A DNA stretch of 33,163 nucleotides, from positions 1-33,163 of the forward strand of contig DATFLY010000103.1 of NCBI GenBank assembly GCA_035267185.1. Reading direction: 5' to 3'. This DNA is from JAUIBE01 sp035267185 (GTDB lineage Bacteria; Pseudomonadota; Gammaproteobacteria; Xanthomonadales; SZUA-36). Shown here one piece after another: positions 1 through 7,793 of this stretch; within the stretch, counting starts at the first letter, position 1, and every line of letters starts with the position of its first letter. Below the pieces are notes generated by a model. It was not told the DNA's origin. It did not search any database and saw nothing but the letters and a program-made list of their open reading frames with translations. Made by a program: the position numbers and the translations under genes.

Positions 1-1
1 C

Positions 2-298
2 TCTGATAACGTGTTCGTGGCGACGGTTTACATTGGCGAGGTCAAGGCAGCATTGGATAGCGGACAGATTTCCCGCGAGTTTTTCGACCTGCTGACTATT
101 GCGATCAACACGGGAACCAACATTCCTTCAGTGGCCACGCCCAACGGGCAGGCAGCCTTCCTGTTCCTGCTGACCTCGGCACTGGCGCCGCTGATTCGCC
201 TGAGTTACGGAAAGATGGTGGTCCTGGCATTGCCCTACACCATCATGATGACCATTACGGGCCTGTTAGCAACAATTTACATTCTCCCGCAGATTTGA
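2..298 (+). CDS. nhaB: Na+/H+ antiporter NhaB, C-terminal fragment
   Basis: This is the last 98 codons of an NhaB-type sodium/proton antiporter, an inner-membrane protein that exports Na+ in exchange for protons. The reading frame is open to the window edge, so the 5' part lies outside. The visible peptide opens with SDNVFVATVYIGEV and contains SVATPNGQAAFLFLLTSALA and LIRLSYGKMV, which are characteristic of the NhaB C-terminus. Two hydrophobic segments are visible, around residues 55-70 and 75-97 of the fragment. The gene ends just before a REP-like palindrome that separates it from a convergent gene. The assignment rests on remembered family sequence; the fragment is too short to judge function. 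Confidence 0.88.
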   Translation, partial: SDNVFVATVYIGEVKAALDSGQISREFFDLLTIAINTGTNIPSVATPNGQAAFLFLLTSALAPLIRLSYGKMVVLALPYTIMMTITGLLATIYILPQI

Positions 299-301
299 CC
301 A

Positions 302-378
302 GTCGCGGCGAGGACGCCGCTCCTACAGGCATCGTGGGAGTTTCCGCGTACTTGTAGGAGCGGCGCCCTCGCCGCGAC
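302..378. repeat. REP-like palindromic repeat between convergent genes
   Basis: Two 26-nt arms (302-327 and 353-378) are inverted copies with 25 of 26 positions matching; they begin GTCGCGGCGAGG and end CTCCTACA. The 25-nt spacer is less GC-rich. The element fills the gap between nhaB and the convergent gene at 383-658. Palindromes with GCCGCTCCTACA-type arms are common extragenic repeats in Pseudomonas and Xanthomonas relatives. It may also act as a two-way transcription barrier, but there is no U-run, so that is inference. Confidence 0.85.
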
Positions 379-382
379 CTGG

Positions 383-658
383 TTATCTAAATATCAGCCA
401 AGTCAGGTAGCCAATCAGGAAGATGATGATTGGAAGAACCACAATCATGGCCTTGCGTGCCATGTTCATCATTTTTGCACCGGAATCCTGCATTTTTTCA
501 GCACGATCCTGCAGCTTTTCCGCCCGTTCATACTGGACCTTGAACATTTCGAATTGCTGGCGCTGAAGCTCAAGCGCGTCATTTTGCCGCTGTAACTGAA
601 TTTTCTGGTTGCTGAGGATGTCCTTCAGAACATCCACGACTTCATTTTCCGAGCTCAC
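383..658 (-). CDS. Small coiled-coil protein with C-terminal membrane anchor
   Basis: This is a hypothetical protein of 91 residues. I chose a GTG start at 658 because a purine-rich ribosome site (CAGGGGGT) sits a few bases upstream and the sequence before it reads like non-coding DNA. Residues 1-60 are a heptad-like helical stretch rich in Q, E, K and R (IQLQRQNDALELQRQQFEMF and on through AEKLQDRAEKMQD), predicting a coiled coil. Residues 69-90 are a single hydrophobic segment (IVVLPIIIFLIGYLTWLIF) ending in Arg, which suggests a tail-anchored inner-membrane protein with a cytoplasmic coiled coil. I recognise no family. An upstream in-frame ATG at 769 would add 37 residues but has no good ribosome site. 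Confidence 0.6.
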   Translation of the reverse strand: MSSENEVVDVLKDILSNQKIQLQRQNDALELQRQQFEMFKVQYERAEKLQDRAEKMQDSGAKMMNMARKAMIVVLPIIIFLIGYLTWLIFR

Positions 659-745
659 ATAAACCCCCTGAACGACGAAACAATCTTCGCTAAGACTTCC
701 CCTGATGGTGCTGCACATGGATGTCCAAACGGGCGAAGCCCGCGA

Positions 746-773
746 ATGCTTGAAAATCACACTTTTCAAGCAT
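746..773. other. Perfect 11-bp hairpin in a structured gap
   Basis: In the 217-nt gap 659-875 the arms ATGCTTGAAAA (746-756) and TTTTCAAGCAT (763-773) form an 11-bp stem with a 6-nt loop. Read on the minus strand it is not followed by a T-run, so it is not a standard terminator. Two shorter hairpins with GAA loops flank it: CGGGC-GAA-GCCCG near 730 and AGACC-GAA-GGTCT near 821-833. The function is unknown. Confidence 0.5.
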
Positions 774-875
774 GAGATGCGAGTCGGGCAGGAGCACAGA
801 TCAAAGCCGACGTGATGAAAAGACCGAAGGTCTGTAATCAGGAGGCGACATCGTCGTGCGCCCGATCTTGCTCAT

Positions 876-1310
876 TTAATAAGACCCGGCGATATAGTGC
901 GAAAGTTGTTCCACCTCGTGTTCTTTCTCAACCAGCATATGCTTGACGAGATCACCGAGCGAAACAATTCCGAGCATGACTTCGCCATCCGACACGATCA
1001 GGTGCCGGCAACGGCAGGTGGTCATGGTCTCCATTGCTGTTTCAACGGCATCTCCCGGACCAACTGTAATCAGTGGGGAAGACATGACCTGGCTCACCAG
1101 CGTGGTATTGGATGAACGGCCCTTGAGGGCAATTTTCCGCATGTAGTCGCGTTCTGTGAAAATGCCGGTTGGCACCTCGCGTTCGGTGATCACAAGCGCG
1201 CCAATGTTCGCATCTGACATGATGCCGATGGCCACTCTGACCAGAGTTTCCTTATCGATTGTTACAACAGCGCCGCCTTTCCGATCCAGTACTTCCCGTA
1301 TCGTAGCCAT
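876..1310 (-). CDS. CBS-domain pair protein
   Basis: This 144-residue protein consists almost wholly of two CBS domains, roughly residues 5-65 and 73-130, forming one Bateman module. Such stand-alone pairs usually bind adenine nucleotides (AMP, ATP, NAD or SAM) and act as energy-state sensors. Visible family features are the TGIFTERDYMRKIALKG segment in the first domain and LGIVSLGDLVKHML in the second. The start ATG is at 1310. It lies downstream of the small membrane protein at 1383-1676 on the same strand, with a 72-nt gap, so the two may be co-transcribed. No catalytic domain is attached, and the ligand and partner cannot be told from sequence. Confidence 0.85.
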   Translation of the reverse strand: MATIREVLDRKGGAVVTIDKETLVRVAIGIMSDANIGALVITEREVPTGIFTERDYMRKIALKGRSSNTTLVSQVMSSPLITVGPGDAVETAMETMTTCRCRHLIVSDGEVMLGIVSLGDLVKHMLVEKEHEVEQLSHYIAGSY

Positions 1311-1382
1311 AGTTCTATAAGACCGATGTATGTCTTACTGAGTTTAGTAGGTGGTCGGGAATTTACAATGCCGTTCCAGAGA

Positions 1383-1676
1383 TTATTCGCGCCGCCTGGA
1401 GATAACCGTGTATTCAGCTTCGATGATTTCGGATTGCTGGGCGGGTTCAGAACGGGCCTGTGTTGGTTCTTCCGATGCGGGAACCGCACCGCTTCTGCGC
1501 AACCACCAACGACGTATGGAGAACACCACCCAACCCAGCAGGCCAAGAACCGCCACGCCAGCCAGAACGAAAATACCGAAGATGAAAGCACCGACAATCA
1601 CGAGAATCGCAAACAACGAAGCAAGGATTCTGCTCACGGGGTTCATCGGTGGGGGTGTTATGTAATATTGCGCCAT
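1383..1676 (-). CDS. Small membrane protein of unknown function
   Basis: This 97-residue hypothetical protein has one long hydrophobic stretch, or two closely spaced ones, at about residues 14-54 (ILASLFAILVIVGAFIFGIF and FVLAGVAVLGLLGWVVF). A basic patch RRWWLRRSG follows, then a polar, Ala/Glu-rich tail. The arrangement predicts a small inner-membrane protein with a cytoplasmic C-terminus. I do not recognise the family. The listed ATG at 1676 overlaps an ATG on the other strand at 1675, and neither has a convincing ribosome site there, so a later start such as the Met at residue 11 is possible. Codon use and hydrophobic patterning favour this frame over the three other overlapping open frames here. 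Confidence 0.55.
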   Translation of the reverse strand: MAQYYITPPPMNPVSRILASLFAILVIVGAFIFGIFVLAGVAVLGLLGWVVFSIRRWWLRRSGAVPASEEPTQARSEPAQQSEIIEAEYTVISRRRE

Positions 1677-1710
1677 GAGTGATAATTGGGGCCATAAACC
1701 AGGCGAGTCA

Positions 1711-2067
1711 ATGAAAATGGACCAAAGCGATCAACAATCTGCCCTGTGCAAGCTATCTGATATCGGTGTCGCGGGCAAGGAAGTTCGTGTCAACACCGAT
1801 GCGGGCGTGCACTGGCTGATGATATTTCACCGTGAAGACAGGCTGACCGCCTGGCAGAACGCCTGCCCTCACCAGGGCCGGGCATTGAACTGGGCACCGG
1901 ACAAATTCCTGTTTAGTGAGGAAGGCTTACTGGTTTGTTGCCACCATGGGGCGACATTCGATCTTGCAAACGGTCGATGCTCGGATGGTCCCTGCAAAGG
2001 TGCGCAACTCAAGGCGGTCGAGGTTGTTGTCAATGACGGCGAGGTTTTTCTCAAAGTGAATCAATAG
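1711..2067 (+). CDS. Rieske [2Fe-2S] domain protein
   Basis: This is a single-domain Rieske protein of 118 residues. The two cluster-binding boxes are visible as ACPHQGRAL (Cys and His ligands) and VCCHHGATFD (Cys and His ligands). The second box is followed by the typical F/D...G.C..GPC loop (NGRCSDGPCKG). Small stand-alone Rieske proteins of this type serve as electron-transfer ferredoxins, often for oxygenases or nitrite-reductase-like enzymes, but no partner enzyme is encoded nearby. I chose the ATG at 1711 because GGCGAG precedes it at good spacing. An in-frame ATG at 1675 would overlap the divergent gene start. The 3' end overlaps the convergent permease gene by 7 bp. Confidence 0.85.
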   Translation: MKMDQSDQQSALCKLSDIGVAGKEVRVNTDAGVHWLMIFHREDRLTAWQNACPHQGRALNWAPDKFLFSEEGLLVCCHHGATFDLANGRCSDGPCKGAQLKAVEVVVNDGEVFLKVNQ

Positions 2068-3899
2068 ATAATGTTAACCATGGTCAGCATCACCACGATG
2101 AAGATCACACTCATTGGACTCCCCACCCGAATGAAATCGGCTACCCGGTAGCCACCGGGCCCCATGATCAGGGCATTGACCTGGTGAGTGGGAAGAATAA
2201 AGGCATTTGAAGTTGAAAGTGCCACGATCAGGGCGTACATGGTCGGGCTTGCGCCGGTCGCCAGCGCGATGCTGACCGCGATCGGAACCAGGATCGTGGT
2301 TGCCCCCACGTTCGACATAACCAGGCTGAACAGCGTCGCCATGACTGCCAGCGCCACCTGGATGGCAATCTCCGGCACGTCGCCCAGAATGACCATGATT
2401 TCCTGGGCAATCCAGGCAGCTGTGCCACTGCGTTCCATGGCATGTCCCAGCGGAATCAGGCTGGCGAGCAGAAACACAGTTTTCCAGCTTACAGATGCGT
2501 AGGCCTCATCCATGCTGAGCACACCAGTCAACACCATTCCCAGTGCGCCCACCAGCAGACAGATGGAAAGCCGGAAATCCGTGAACATAATCAGGCCGAT
2601 GGACAAAGCGAAAAAGATCAGGGCATGGGCCACTTTCTGTGGCCGCATTTCTTCCTGGGGAATGTCAGTGGCGACGATAAAATCACGCTCCCTGGAAACG
2701 TTGGAAAGGTTGCGCCATGTGCTGTGACTGACCAGACAATCGCCAACGTCCATGACCATGTCCTTGGCATCTTCAGTGAAAATCTCGCCTCGGCGATTCA
2801 CTGCCAGAACACTGATGCCATAACGCTGTCGAAGCTGTGCGTCACCAATTGTCTGCCCGATCAACCGCGAACCAGGAGGAATAACCACCTCTGATATACC
2901 CGCTCGACTCGCGTTGAACAATCCTCCGAAAGTCCTCAGACGCGGCTGAACACGACATTGGTTGTCCAGCGCAAACCGACCGACCACATCACGGGTACCC
3001 ATCACACCCAGGATGGTACCCACCCAGATCATTTCATCAGAAGGTGGTGCCAGTCTTGGCTCCTCGGTGTTGCGGATGGCAAGCAGCAAAGGGGCATCTT
3101 CAAGCTGCTCTGCATCGCCTACCCTCATCCCCACCAACGGAGAATCAACTGTCACCAGCAACTCGTAGACATCGCCCTTGATTCCATAGACATCAGCGAA
3201 ATAGGTCTTGGTCCGCGCGGGTGCCCCGGTAGCGGTCTCCTTGTGCTCAGGCAGCAGCAGCTGACCACCCAGGAGGAAATAGGCGATACCAACGGTCAAC
3301 AATGCCAGGCCAACCGGCGTGACATCAAACAGATCGAAAGTTTGCAGGGTTTCAACACCGGGCGGCAGGGAGGTGTTGGCATTGATGATCAGGTCATTGA
3401 GCAGGATCAGGGGAGAAGATCCAACCATGGTCAGAGTGCCACCAAGAATGGCGCAAAAACCCATTGGCATCAGCATTCTTTGAAGTGGGATTTTTGCACG
3501 GGTGGAAATCCTGGACATCACCGGCATGAACAATGCAGTGGCTCCAACATTCTGCATCAGCCCGGAAATGATGCCCACTGTCCCGGAAACCATTGGCACA
3601 ATTCGACTGGCAGTTTTTCCACCCACTTTAAGAATCTTTGCTGCAACAACCGTCATGACGCCGGTCCGGTCGAGCCCGGCCCCCAGGATCATGACCGCAA
3701 TGATTGAAATGACTGCATTGGAAGCGAACCCATCGAAAAGCTGCAAGGGAGGAACCAACCCAAGCAGGCCCAGTACCACCATGACCGAAATCGCGGCGAT
3801 ATCAACCCGTAACAGTTCGGAAACAAACAGGCCTATGGTTGCCCCCAGTACCAGCAGGACCAGCATCATGTCGCCTGTAAGGGTAAGCCCGGTTTCCAT
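2061..3899 (-). CDS. SLC13/DASS-type permease with two RCK_C (TrkA-C) domains
   Basis: This 612-residue polytopic membrane protein belongs to the divalent anion:Na+ symporter-like group (SLC13 family permease). Hydrophobic segments fill roughly residues 8-205 and 425-610. The soluble middle, about 215-400, contains two TrkA-C/RCK_C-like regulatory domains, recognisable from YELLVTVDSPLVGMRVGD and ISEVVIPPGSRLIGQTIGD. The paired SNVGATT and QNVGATA motifs fit the inverted-repeat transport core. Substrates of such fusions include sulfate and dicarboxylates; the actual one cannot be told. The start ATG overlaps the stop of trmB by 1 bp, so it is likely the last gene of the thiS-thiG-trmB operon and translationally coupled. 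Confidence 0.88.
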   Translation of the reverse strand: METGLTLTGDMMLVLLVLGATIGLFVSELLRVDIAAISVMVVLGLLGLVPPLQLFDGFASNAVISIIAVMILGAGLDRTGVMTVVAAKILKVGGKTASRIVPMVSGTVGIISGLMQNVGATALFMPVMSRISTRAKIPLQRMLMPMGFCAILGGTLTMVGSSPLILLNDLIINANTSLPPGVETLQTFDLFDVTPVGLALLTVGIAYFLLGGQLLLPEHKETATGAPARTKTYFADVYGIKGDVYELLVTVDSPLVGMRVGDAEQLEDAPLLLAIRNTEEPRLAPPSDEMIWVGTILGVMGTRDVVGRFALDNQCRVQPRLRTFGGLFNASRAGISEVVIPPGSRLIGQTIGDAQLRQRYGISVLAVNRRGEIFTEDAKDMVMDVGDCLVSHSTWRNLSNVSRERDFIVATDIPQEEMRPQKVAHALIFFALSIGLIMFTDFRLSICLLVGALGMVLTGVLSMDEAYASVSWKTVFLLASLIPLGHAMERSGTAAWIAQEIMVILGDVPEIAIQVALAVMATLFSLVMSNVGATTILVPIAVSIALATGASPTMYALIVALSTSNAFILPTHQVNALIMGPGGYRVADFIRVGSPMSVIFIVVMLTMVNIIY

Positions 3900-4615
3900 C
3901 AGGCACGCCGCTCGTACAACAAATCGAATACATCGTGACCAAGACGCTGGCCGCGTGTCTCAAAATGGGTCTGCGGACGCCAGTCCGGCCTGGGACAGTA
4001 AACGCCCTCTTTAGCCCTGTTCCGGAACTGATCGCTGCTGCTCAATACCTCGGTCATATGCTCAGCATAAGGTGCCCAGTCAGTTGCAAGGTGCAGGATC
4101 GCGCCGGGTTTCATGCAGCTGGCAAGTTGCTTCACGAAGGGAGGCTGGATAATGCGTCGCTTGTGATGACGCTTCTTGGGCCAGGGGTCAGGAAAGTAAA
4201 TTCGAATTCCCGCCAGTGATGCAGGCGGTATGCACTCTGCCATGAATTCAACAGCGTCTTCACAGGCGATTCGAACATTTGGAATTTCTTTTTCTTCAAG
4301 CGCCATCAGGAGCCTGCCAACACCGGGCCGGTGAACCTCGATCCCGATGAAATCCTGCTCGGGATATGCGACAGCGGTTTGCCAGGTGGCATCGCCATTG
4401 CCAAATCCGATCTCAACAATGACTGGCGCTTCGCGACCAAAAAGCTCTGTAAAACTGAGCCGGCCACGATTCTTTTCAGAGTCGATACCGAACTGAGGCC
4501 AAAGCTGATCCAGTGCTTTTTCCTGAGCGCTGGTCAGGCGACCACCTCGAATAACAAAACTTCGTACCGGACGCTTTCCGGGTCGATTCTGCCCTGTAGG
4601 GTCAGGGCCCGTCAT
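3899..4615 (-). CDS. trmB: tRNA (guanine-N7)-methyltransferase TrmB
   Basis: TrmB uses SAM to methylate N7 of G46 in the variable loop of tRNA. The 238-residue length is normal for the family. The SAM-binding motif is VIEIGFGNG, followed by FIGIEVHRPGVGRLL. The family signature IRIYFPDPWPKKRHHKRR, with the substrate-binding basic run, is fully present, and the end PQTHFETRGQRLGHDVFDLL is also typical. The gene abuts the thiG stop directly (thiG ends at 4616) and overlaps the downstream permease gene by 1 bp, so all of these are probably one transcript. A thiS-thiG-trmB order is common in gammaproteobacteria. Confidence 0.97.
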   Translation of the reverse strand: MTGPDPTGQNRPGKRPVRSFVIRGGRLTSAQEKALDQLWPQFGIDSEKNRGRLSFTELFGREAPVIVEIGFGNGDATWQTAVAYPEQDFIGIEVHRPGVGRLLMALEEKEIPNVRIACEDAVEFMAECIPPASLAGIRIYFPDPWPKKRHHKRRIIQPPFVKQLASCMKPGAILHLATDWAPYAEHMTEVLSSSDQFRNRAKEGVYCPRPDWRPQTHFETRGQRLGHDVFDLLYERRA

Positions 4616-5434
4616 TCAGCCGATGGTGCCGTCTATCGGGGATGAAGCGCTGGCATATCTTTTCCTCGGGATCCGGCCTGCCAGAAATGCCTCGCGACCG
4701 GCGGCCACGGCCTTTTTCATTGCCGATGCCATCAACACCGGATCACGGGCGCCGGCAATGGCTGTATTCATCAGGACGCCGTCACAGCCCAGTTCCATTG
4801 CAATGGCTGCATCTGACGCCGTTCCAACACCCGCGTCGACGATGATCGGGACGGTCGCTTCTTCGACAATGCTAAGGATGTTGTAGCGGTTCTGGATTCC
4901 CAGGCCAGAACCAATCGGTGCGGCCAGCGGCATGACAGCAACGCAACCCATGTCGGCAAGTTCACGCGCCATGATGGGATCGTCATTGGTATACACCATC
5001 ACCTGGAAGCCATCATCAACCAGCTCCCTTGTCGCACGAATGGTCTCGGTGATGTGCGGGAAAAGGGTTTTTTCATCGCCCAGCACTTCAAGCTTTACCA
5101 ACGGATGCCCGTCCAGCAACTCCCGACCGAGCTGACAGGTGCGCACGGCATCCCTGGCGGTAAAACAACCGGCTGTATTTGGAAGAATGGTAAATTCATC
5201 CGGTGGCAACACTTCAAGCAGATTGGGCTCATTGTCCTGTTGGCCGATATTGCTTCGGCGAATGGCAACGGTAACGATTTCGGCACCTGCTGCCAGTGTC
5301 GCTGCCCTGGTCTGTTCAAAATCCCTGTATTTGCCGGTTCCGGTCAGCAAACGAGACCGATATTCCCGGCCGGCTATGACCAGGGATTTCTGGCTGCCTC
5401 CCCACTCTGTAAACTTGTTTTCAGCACTACTCAT
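4616..5434 (-). CDS. thiG: Thiazole synthase ThiG
   Basis: ThiG builds the thiazole phosphate ring of thiamine from 1-deoxyxylulose-5-phosphate, dehydroglycine and sulfur carried by ThiS thiocarboxylate. The protein is 272 residues from the ATG at 5434; a TTG four codons earlier is less likely. Recognisable parts are SRLLTGTGKY, TVAIRRSNI, ILPNTAGC, and LVKLEVLGD, in which Lys114 is the expected Schiff-base lysine. AAPIGSGLG, VDAGVGTASDAA and CDGVLMNTAIAGA form the phosphate-binding end of the barrel. It follows thiS by 15 bp and abuts trmB. I saw no TPP riboswitch sequence upstream of thiS. Confidence 0.97.
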   Translation of the reverse strand: MSSAENKFTEWGGSQKSLVIAGREYRSRLLTGTGKYRDFEQTRAATLAAGAEIVTVAIRRSNIGQQDNEPNLLEVLPPDEFTILPNTAGCFTARDAVRTCQLGRELLDGHPLVKLEVLGDEKTLFPHITETIRATRELVDDGFQVMVYTNDDPIMARELADMGCVAVMPLAAPIGSGLGIQNRYNILSIVEEATVPIIVDAGVGTASDAAIAMELGCDGVLMNTAIAGARDPVLMASAMKKAVAAGREAFLAGRIPRKRYASASSPIDGTIG

Positions 5435-5449
5435 TGATTTTCGCAATCC

Positions 5450-5650
5450 TCAACCGCCGCCGATGGCCTGCACGACTTCCACGCGATCGCCCGGGCTGAG
5501 CGAACGTTGCTGGTGCAGCGTGCGCGGGACAATCACTTCATTGACTTCAACCGCGACCCTGCGGCCCGGAGGCAGCAAAGATTCAAGCAATTGTTCCACG
5601 GTGATGCTGTCGTCGACAGTGTGCGGCTTTCCGTTAAGCATAATGTCCAT
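5450..5650 (-). CDS. thiS: Sulfur carrier protein ThiS
   Basis: ThiS is a 66-residue ubiquitin-like sulfur carrier. Its C-terminal glycine is adenylated by ThiF and converted to a thiocarboxylate that donates sulfur to ThiG. The start ATG is at 5650. The reading frame stays open further upstream, but that part would overlap the yqgE region and does not look like ThiS. The sequence begins MDIMLNGKPHTV, contains VAVEVNEVIVPR and ends VVQAIGGG, giving the required C-terminal Gly-Gly. It is the first gene of the thiS-thiG-trmB-permease operon. A divergent gene, yqgE, starts 122 nt away. ThiF, ThiE and ThiO are not in the window. Confidence 0.95.
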   Translation of the reverse strand: MDIMLNGKPHTVDDSITVEQLLESLLPPGRRVAVEVNEVIVPRTLHQQRSLSPGDRVEVVQAIGGG

Positions 5651-5772
5651 AAGCAAACCATTGTACATCGGCCTGACCGGACGGAAAGACAGACTTGAAG
5701 TATTTAAGCGTATCTTCGTCAAAGATAAAATCAAGGCTTGAAAATTGCATTCCGAAGGCCCAATCTGAACCC

Positions 5773-6378
5773 ATGACCATGAAAAACCACCCTGAAGACC
5801 CGTCTTCCGATTCTTCGGAATTTTCAGGCTATCTGGACCAACAGATGCTGATCGCCATGCCCGGCATGCTGGATGATAATTTCGTGGGCAGCGTGACACT
5901 GATGTGCCAGCACAATGATGAAGGCGCCGTGGGCATCACCATTAACCGACTATCGGAATTTTCGCTGGGAGAAATTCTGGCCCAGCTCCAGATTGACTGC
6001 AGCGACGAAGAACTCCGAAAATCACCGGTTCTGGAAGGCGGACCGGTCGCACCTGACCGTGGTTTTGTTCTTCATTCTCCCTGTGAAGGTTTTGAGTCCA
6101 GCATGAAGATTGCTGAAGACATCATGGTGACCACTTCTCGTGATGTACTGGCAGCGATCGCCCGGGGCGAGGGTCCTGACCGGTTTGTTGTCGCGCTGGG
6201 CTACGCAGGATGGGGTGGCGGACAACTCGAAGGTGAAGTGATGCAAAACGCGTGGCTCACCGTCGAGGCTGACAGCGACATTGTTTTCGATTCCCCCCTG
6301 CCCCAGCGATTCACCATGGCGCTGGATCGATTGGGCATCAAGGTTGACCGCTTGCACGGCAGTGCAGGTAATGCCTGA
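5773..6378 (+). CDS. yqgE: YqgE/AlgH family protein (DUF179)
   Basis: This 201-residue protein belongs to the YqgE/AlgH family, a soluble fold whose role is not settled; in Pseudomonas, algH was linked to alginate regulation. Family marks are LIAMPGMLDDNFVGSVTLMC, GAVGITINRL, LEGGPVAPDRGFVLHS and LGYAGWGGGQLEGEVMQNAW. I chose the ATG at 5773; a second ATG two codons later is possible, and the open frame further upstream has no family match. It is the first gene of a plus-strand run, followed after 8 nt by ruvX, an arrangement conserved across gammaproteobacteria. Confidence 0.95.
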   Translation: MTMKNHPEDPSSDSSEFSGYLDQQMLIAMPGMLDDNFVGSVTLMCQHNDEGAVGITINRLSEFSLGEILAQLQIDCSDEELRKSPVLEGGPVAPDRGFVLHSPCEGFESSMKIAEDIMVTTSRDVLAAIARGEGPDRFVVALGYAGWGGGQLEGEVMQNAWLTVEADSDIVFDSPLPQRFTMALDRLGIKVDRLHGSAGNA

Positions 6379-6386
6379 GTGCAACC

Positions 6387-6824
6387 ATGGAAAAGGATGA
6401 CAGGCCGCATGGCTCCATCCTTTGTTTTGATTATGGCAAACGTCGCATCGGAGTGGCTGTAGGCCAGACCATCACAGGTACCGCGACTTCCCTGGCCGTG
6501 GTTTCAAATGGCGACAAGCCGGACTGGTCAGAAATCTCCAGGCACGTGACTGAATGGAAGCCATCCGGATTTGTCGTGGGGCTTCCTCTTTCTGTCGATG
6601 GCGAAGAAACCAGGATGTCTGCGCGTGCCCGGGCGTTCGGAAATAAACTCTCTGGTCGTTATGGCATCAGTGTCTGTTACCAGGATGAACGCCTGACCTC
6701 CGTGGATGCCCAACGCGAATTTGCCGTGCTGCGCGCAGCAGGTGGTGCAAAGCGAAAGGATGCCGGACGGCTGGACGCGGTCGCTGCTAAAATCATCCTG
6801 GAAAACTGGCTTCAGAACCAATGA
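6387..6824 (+). CDS. ruvX: Putative Holliday junction resolvase / pre-16S rRNA nuclease RuvX (YqgF)
   Basis: RuvX has an RNase H-like fold. In E. coli the homologue YqgF processes the 5' end of 16S rRNA, and a role in Holliday junction resolution was proposed earlier. The 145-residue length is typical. The first acidic residue lies in LCFDYGKRRIGVAVG; a second motif is FVVGLPLSVDGEE, and a third is YQDERLTSVDAQ, with the last aspartate near KDAGRLDAVAA. Its TGA stop overlaps an ATG (ATGA, 6821-6824) that opens a 15-codon mini-ORF leading into pyrB, so translation may be coupled. Confidence 0.95.
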   Translation: MEKDDRPHGSILCFDYGKRRIGVAVGQTITGTATSLAVVSNGDKPDWSEISRHVTEWKPSGFVVGLPLSVDGEETRMSARARAFGNKLSGRYGISVCYQDERLTSVDAQREFAVLRAAGGAKRKDAGRLDAVAAKIILENWLQNQ

Positions 6825-6868
6825 AAATGAACGCGCCAACAGCAGGCCCAGCGGCAGATTGTAAATGA
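6821..6868 (+). CDS. 15-codon mini-ORF coupling ruvX to pyrB
   Basis: A tiny open frame, MKMNAPTAGPAADCK, starts inside the ruvX stop (ATGA at 6821-6824) and ends in a TGA that overlaps the pyrB ATG (ATGA at 6865-6868). This double overlap would let ribosomes pass from ruvX to pyrB by stop-start coupling, and pyrB has no strong ribosome site of its own. In Pseudomonas the pyrR gene sits at this place. Whether the peptide is made or is merely a coupling device cannot be told; chance is possible for so short a frame. Confidence 0.35.
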   Translation: MKMNAPTAGPAADCK

Positions 6869-7779
6869 AGCACCTGACGGATATCGGTGATTGCAGCCCG
6901 AAGCAACTGATTTCAATTCTGCAACTGGCCGCAAACATTGCCCAGGACCCGGATCACCTGGTAGATACGTTGTCTGGTCGACTCCTGGTTAACCTCTTTT
7001 ATGAAGCCAGCACCCGTACCCGGGTTTCATTTGAGGTGGCCGCCAAACGACTTGGCATGCACGTGGTCAATGTGTCGGCATTGGGCAGTTCGGTTGAAAA
7101 AGGCGAGTCTCTCGAGGACACGTTTCACACCATCCAGGCCATGATGCCGGACTGCGTGGTGGTTCGGCACCCCGATCAGGGCACCGCGCTCAAGCTGGCC
7201 GAAATTGCCGACCCCGGGATCCATGTCATCAATGCCGGAGATGGCATTGCCGCGCACCCCACCCAGGCGCTGCTCGATGCGCTGACACTCAAGCAAGGGT
7301 TTGAAACATTGAGCGAGGTACGCCTCGTCATGGCAGGAGACATCCGCCACTCCCGGGTCGCTCGTTCCAGCATCCGCTTGCTGACGCTTCTTGGCATCGG
7401 TGAAATTCGATTGTGTGGTCCCGATGGGTTCGTTCCTCCGATAGCAGAATTGGCCGATGGCAATGCACCGGTTACCTGCCATGACAAACTGGAGGATGCG
7501 GTCAAAGGCGCCAATGCCATCATGATGTTGCGGATTCAGAAAGAGCGCATTATCGATGTTAACGTCCCGGGCGCTGATGAATATCATCATAAATGGGGGC
7601 TTCGCCAGGAACACCTCGAACTCGCCGCGCCAGGATGCCGGGTCTTGCACCCGGGCCCGATGAACCGCGGCGTCGAAATCGCTTCCGAAGTGGCAGACGG
7701 CCCACGTTCATTGATCAAAACCCAGGTGCGCAATGGCCTGTATGTCAGAATGGCATTATTGCAAAAGCTGCTGACCTGA
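6865..7779 (+). CDS. pyrB: Aspartate carbamoyltransferase catalytic subunit PyrB
   Basis: PyrB joins carbamoyl phosphate and aspartate to carbamoyl-aspartate, the first committed step of pyrimidine synthesis. The protein has 304 residues. The carbamoyl-phosphate loop FYEASTRTRVSFEVA, the ALGSSVEKGESLEDT loop, HPTQALLDALT, and the aspartate-side LHPGPMNRGVEI motif are all intact. It lacks the N-terminal extension of the longer Pseudomonas enzyme. No pyrI, pyrR or pyrC-like gene adjoins it, which suggests a stand-alone catalytic trimer as in Bacillus. It is followed 14 nt later by a LOG-family gene on the same strand. Confidence 0.97.
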   Translation: MKHLTDIGDCSPKQLISILQLAANIAQDPDHLVDTLSGRLLVNLFYEASTRTRVSFEVAAKRLGMHVVNVSALGSSVEKGESLEDTFHTIQAMMPDCVVVRHPDQGTALKLAEIADPGIHVINAGDGIAAHPTQALLDALTLKQGFETLSEVRLVMAGDIRHSRVARSSIRLLTLLGIGEIRLCGPDGFVPPIAELADGNAPVTCHDKLEDAVKGANAIMMLRIQKERIIDVNVPGADEYHHKWGLRQEHLELAAPGCRVLHPGPMNRGVEIASEVADGPRSLIKTQVRNGLYVRMALLQKLLT

Positions 7780-7793
7780 GCCGGAGACCGGAC

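Noticed and set aside
2958..3707. 249-codon plus-strand frame inside the SLC13 permease gene
   Set aside because: His/Gln-rich, no recognisable domain, opposite to a clear membrane protein gene.
5651..5772. TPP riboswitch upstream of thiS
   Set aside because: The conserved CTGAGA and second-half motifs are absent on the minus strand in this short gap.
7027..7650. 207-codon minus-strand frame inside pyrB
   Set aside because: Antisense of a well conserved enzyme; no domain or ribosome site.
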